From contig NZ_JAHBDQ010000066.1 in NCBI RefSeq assembly GCF_019956555.1, forward strand, positions 160,518 through 224,517: 64,000 bases of DNA, written 5' to 3'. Below, piece after piece: positions 62,320-64,000 of this stretch (positions within the stretch are counted from its first letter, which is position 1; every line of letters starts with the position of its first letter). This stretch comes from Pseudomonas sp. A-RE-19 (GTDB lineage Bacteria > Pseudomonadota > Gammaproteobacteria > Pseudomonadales > Pseudomonadaceae). The translations under genes were made by a program, and so were the position numbers. The notes beneath the pieces were generated by a model. That model did not search any database. It worked only from the letters and a program-made list of their open reading frames with translations, and was not told the origin of the DNA.

Positions 62320-63540
62320 ATGGGCGCGCTTTCGCATCTACGAGTACTGGATTTATCGCGGGTGCTTGCCGGGCCCTGGTCTGGGCAGATCCTGGCGGAC
62401 CTTGGCGCTGAAGTCATCAAGGTCGAGCGCCCGGGCAATGGCGATGACACGCGCGCCTGGGGGCCTCCGTTCCTTAAGGACGCCTATGGCGAGAACACTA
62501 GCGAAGCGGCGTATTACTTGTCCGCCAACCGCAACAAGCAATCGGTGACCATCGATTTCACGCGGCCCGAGGGGCAGCAGCTGGTACGTGAGTTGGCGGC
62601 GAAGTCGGACATCCTCATCGAGAACTTCAAGGTCGGTGGCCTGGCGGCTTATGGGCTGGACTATGAGTCGATCAAGGCGATTAATCCGAAGCTGATCTAT
62701 TGCTCGATCACCGGATTCGGTCAGACCGGCCCATACGCCAAGCGGGCAGGTTATGACTTCATGATCCAGGGGCTGGGCGGCCTGATGAGTTTGACTGGTC
62801 GCCCCGAAGGAGATGAAGGTGCGGGCCCGGTGAAAGTCGGTGTGGCGCTGACAGATATTTTGACTGGCCTCTATTCAACGGTAGCGATTTTGGCGGCTCT
62901 GGCTCATCGGGATCAGGGCGACGGCGGTCAGCATATAGATATGGCTTTGCTGGATGTTCAGGTGGCCTGTCTGGCCAACCAGGCGATGAACTATCTGACT
63001 ACAGGTATTGCGCCTAAGCGCCTCGGCAACGCCCACCCGAACATCGTGCCTTATCAGGACTTTCCTACGGCAGATGGTGACTTCATCCTCACGGTGGGTA
63101 ACGACGGGCAGTTCCGCAAGTTTGCGGAAGTGGCCGGACAGCCGCAGTGGGCGGATGATCCGCGTTTTGCGACCAACAAGCTGCGGGTGGCTAACCGAGC
63201 GGTATTGATTCCACTTATCCGCCAGGCGACCGTGTTCAAGACCACCAATGAATGGGTGACCCAGCTGGAGCAGGCAGGTGTGCCGTGCGGGCCGATCAAT
63301 GATCTTGCTCAGGTATTTGCCGATCCTCAGGTTCAGGCGCGTGGGTTGGCCATTGAACTGCCCCATGCCTTGGCCGGAATGGTGCCGCAGGTTGCGAGCC
63401 CAATACGCATGTCCGAGACGCCGGTGGAGTACCGGAGTGCGCCTCCTCTATTGGGTGAGCACACGCTGGAGATACTGCAGCGGGTGTTGGGGCTGGATGC
63501 TGACGTCGTTGCTGGGTTCAAGGCATCTGGAGTGCTCTGA
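62320..63540 (+). CDS. CaiB/BaiF family CoA transferase, probably succinyl-CoA:glutarate CoA-transferase
   Basis: The 406-aa family III CoA transferase has the N-terminal pattern LRVLDLSRVLAGPW, the catalytic Asp in HIDMALLDVQ (about residue 209), and the family GYDFMIQGLGGLMS. It lies 13 bases after gcdH in the same operon (as PA0446-PA0447), so glutarate activation is a likely role. Confidence 0.9.
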   Translation: MGALSHLRVLDLSRVLAGPWSGQILADLGAEVIKVERPGNGDDTRAWGPPFLKDAYGENTSEAAYYLSANRNKQSVTIDFTRPEGQQLVRELAAKSDILIENFKVGGLAAYGLDYESIKAINPKLIYCSITGFGQTGPYAKRAGYDFMIQGLGGLMSLTGRPEGDEGAGPVKVGVALTDILTGLYSTVAILAALAHRDQGDGGQHIDMALLDVQVACLANQAMNYLTTGIAPKRLGNAHPNIVPYQDFPTADGDFILTVGNDGQFRKFAEVAGQPQWADDPRFATNKLRVANRAVLIPLIRQATVFKTTNEWVTQLEQAGVPCGPINDLAQVFADPQVQARGLAIELPHALAGMVPQVASPIRMSETPVEYRSAPPLLGEHTLEILQRVLGLDADVVAGFKASGVL

Positions 63541-63644
63541 GGATTCCTTCTATATAGCAGGGCTGGTTTTGCTCTCCTATATAGAAGGGAATGCGCAGTT
63601 TTCCGGCTTTCTGCAAGTTATTGATAGAAAAGCGTAATCAGGGG

Positions 63645-63672
63645 TTGACGGCAGATTCTGGACGTCTATAAT
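63645..63672 (+). promoter_or_regulatory. Probable rRNA operon promoter P1
   Basis: TTGACG-N16-TATAAT, followed by a GC-rich discriminator (TCGCCCC). First of three promoters with the same spacing. Confidence 0.75.
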
Positions 63673-63797
63673 TCGCCCCACTTCCGGCGCAGTCGAAACG
63701 GAAAACTCCTTGGTAAACAAAGAGTTACGCAGTTTTCGACAGCGGTTACGCTTCAGTTCATCGAAGCCAGAAGGAGTTGAAAGAGCGGTGTTGTTTG

Positions 63798-63808
63798 GCT
63801 CTTTTAAC
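63798..63808 (+). promoter_or_regulatory. boxA-like antitermination element
   Basis: GCTCTTTTAAC resembles the rrn boxA core (TGCTCTTTAACA). It lies downstream of P1 and before P2, as expected if transcription from P1 is antiterminated. Confidence 0.5.
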
Positions 63809-63847
63809 GGTTCGATCTTCTCGGTCGAAAGCGGAGAAAAAGAGGTG

Positions 63848-63875
63848 TTGACAGCAGCGAGTAACGCTGTAGAAT
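63848..63875 (+). promoter_or_regulatory. Probable rRNA operon promoter P2
   Basis: TTGACA-N16-TAGAAT with discriminator TCGCCTCCCGC. Confidence 0.8.
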
Positions 63876-63967
63876 TCGCCTCCCGCTAACGAGAGATCGG
63901 AAGCGCAAGTGGTTGAAGTTGTTAAAGATTTCCAAGCGAAACTTTGAAAACTTCTGAAAATAACCGC

Positions 63968-63995
63968 TTGACAGCAACAGAGGCTGCTGTAGAAT
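63968..63995 (+). promoter_or_regulatory. Probable rRNA operon promoter P3
   Basis: TTGACA-N16-TAGAAT with discriminator GCGCG; the spacer GCAACAGAGGCTGCTG is close to that of P2. The product would start beyond the window; 16S rRNA is expected from the promoter style. Confidence 0.8.
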
Positions 63996-64000
63996 GCGCG

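Noticed and set aside
61119..62450. 443-codon open frame opposite gcdH
   Set aside because: Shadow frame; gcdH on the plus strand is intact with all motifs.

Overview
The window is GC-rich Pseudomonas chromosome, most likely from the P. fluorescens group. The evidence is gene content and order: kinB-end, ampDh2-like, dsbA, cytochrome c4, engB, polA, thrB, znuA/zur-znuCB and metNIQ, then the aa3 oxidase cluster, prlC, osmC, trpI/trpBA, pntAB and gcdR/gcdH. Dispersed REP doublets of the fluorescens type are also present. Locus names with PA numbers are matches recalled from P. aeruginosa PAO1 gene order, not database results. No phage, IS element, tRNA or CRISPR array was seen. The only mobile-type gene is a REP-associated tyrosine transposase (RAYT).

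Layout. 1-6540: 3' end of the sensor kinase gene kinB, then on the minus strand a CSS-motif EAL phosphodiesterase, an AmpDh2-type amidase lipoprotein, a GGDEF cyclase and an EEP-family nuclease/phosphatase. 6555-12238: dsbA, cytochrome c4, a cytochrome c5-type protein, engB, an ErsA-type small RNA and polA. 12313-17512: DUF2782 protein, thrB, and the zinc uptake locus (znuA divergent from zur-znuC-znuB) followed by a TPR-like lipoprotein. 17635-22567: catalase HPII, then the methionine importer metN-metI-metQ. 22716-31322: a complete aa3 (caa3-like) cytochrome c oxidase locus with structural subunits coxB, coxA, coxC and assembly genes cox11, surf1, ctaA, ctaB, sco, plus a second Sco-like protein. 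31694-36098: unknown helical protein, a beta-carbonic anhydrase/SulP pair, and a radical SAM protein behind a LexA box.

36100-37600 looks like an accessory insertion. It has lower GC and holds a 101-aa protein with a dockerin/EF-hand-like calcium loop and a TpbA-like secreted tyrosine phosphatase. 37627-47224: a YheV-like zinc protein, prlC, gamma-carbonic anhydrase, HAD phosphatase, the RAYT between two REP doublets, a PF10023-type peptidase lipoprotein, two paralogous lipoproteins, two DUF1161 proteins, OsmC, a luciferase-like monooxygenase, dodecin and an ElaB/YqjD-type protein. 47221-50274: trpI divergent from trpBA. 50395-53917: an RcnB-like protein facing an operon of three tandem DUF2388 proteins and a large DUF4105 protein. 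54054-54734: two DUF1127 genes, one frameshifted. 55053-59632: acetyl-CoA hydrolase/transferase and pntAA-pntAB-pntB. 60068-63540: glutarate/glutaryl-CoA catabolism (gcdR, gcdH, CaiB-type CoA transferase). 63541-64000: three tandem strong promoters with identical spacing that read out of the window, very probably the leader of an rRNA operon.

The most notable points are: the ErsA-like sRNA with a sigma-E-type promoter and terminator; the RAYT/REPIN set, with three REP families of which one matches the RAYT flanks; the CxxxC Sco-like unknown in the oxidase locus; the DUF2388x3-DUF4105 operon; the frameshifted DUF1127 gene; repeated GTACAG-type sites upstream of both DUF1127 genes; and the dockerin-like orphan.
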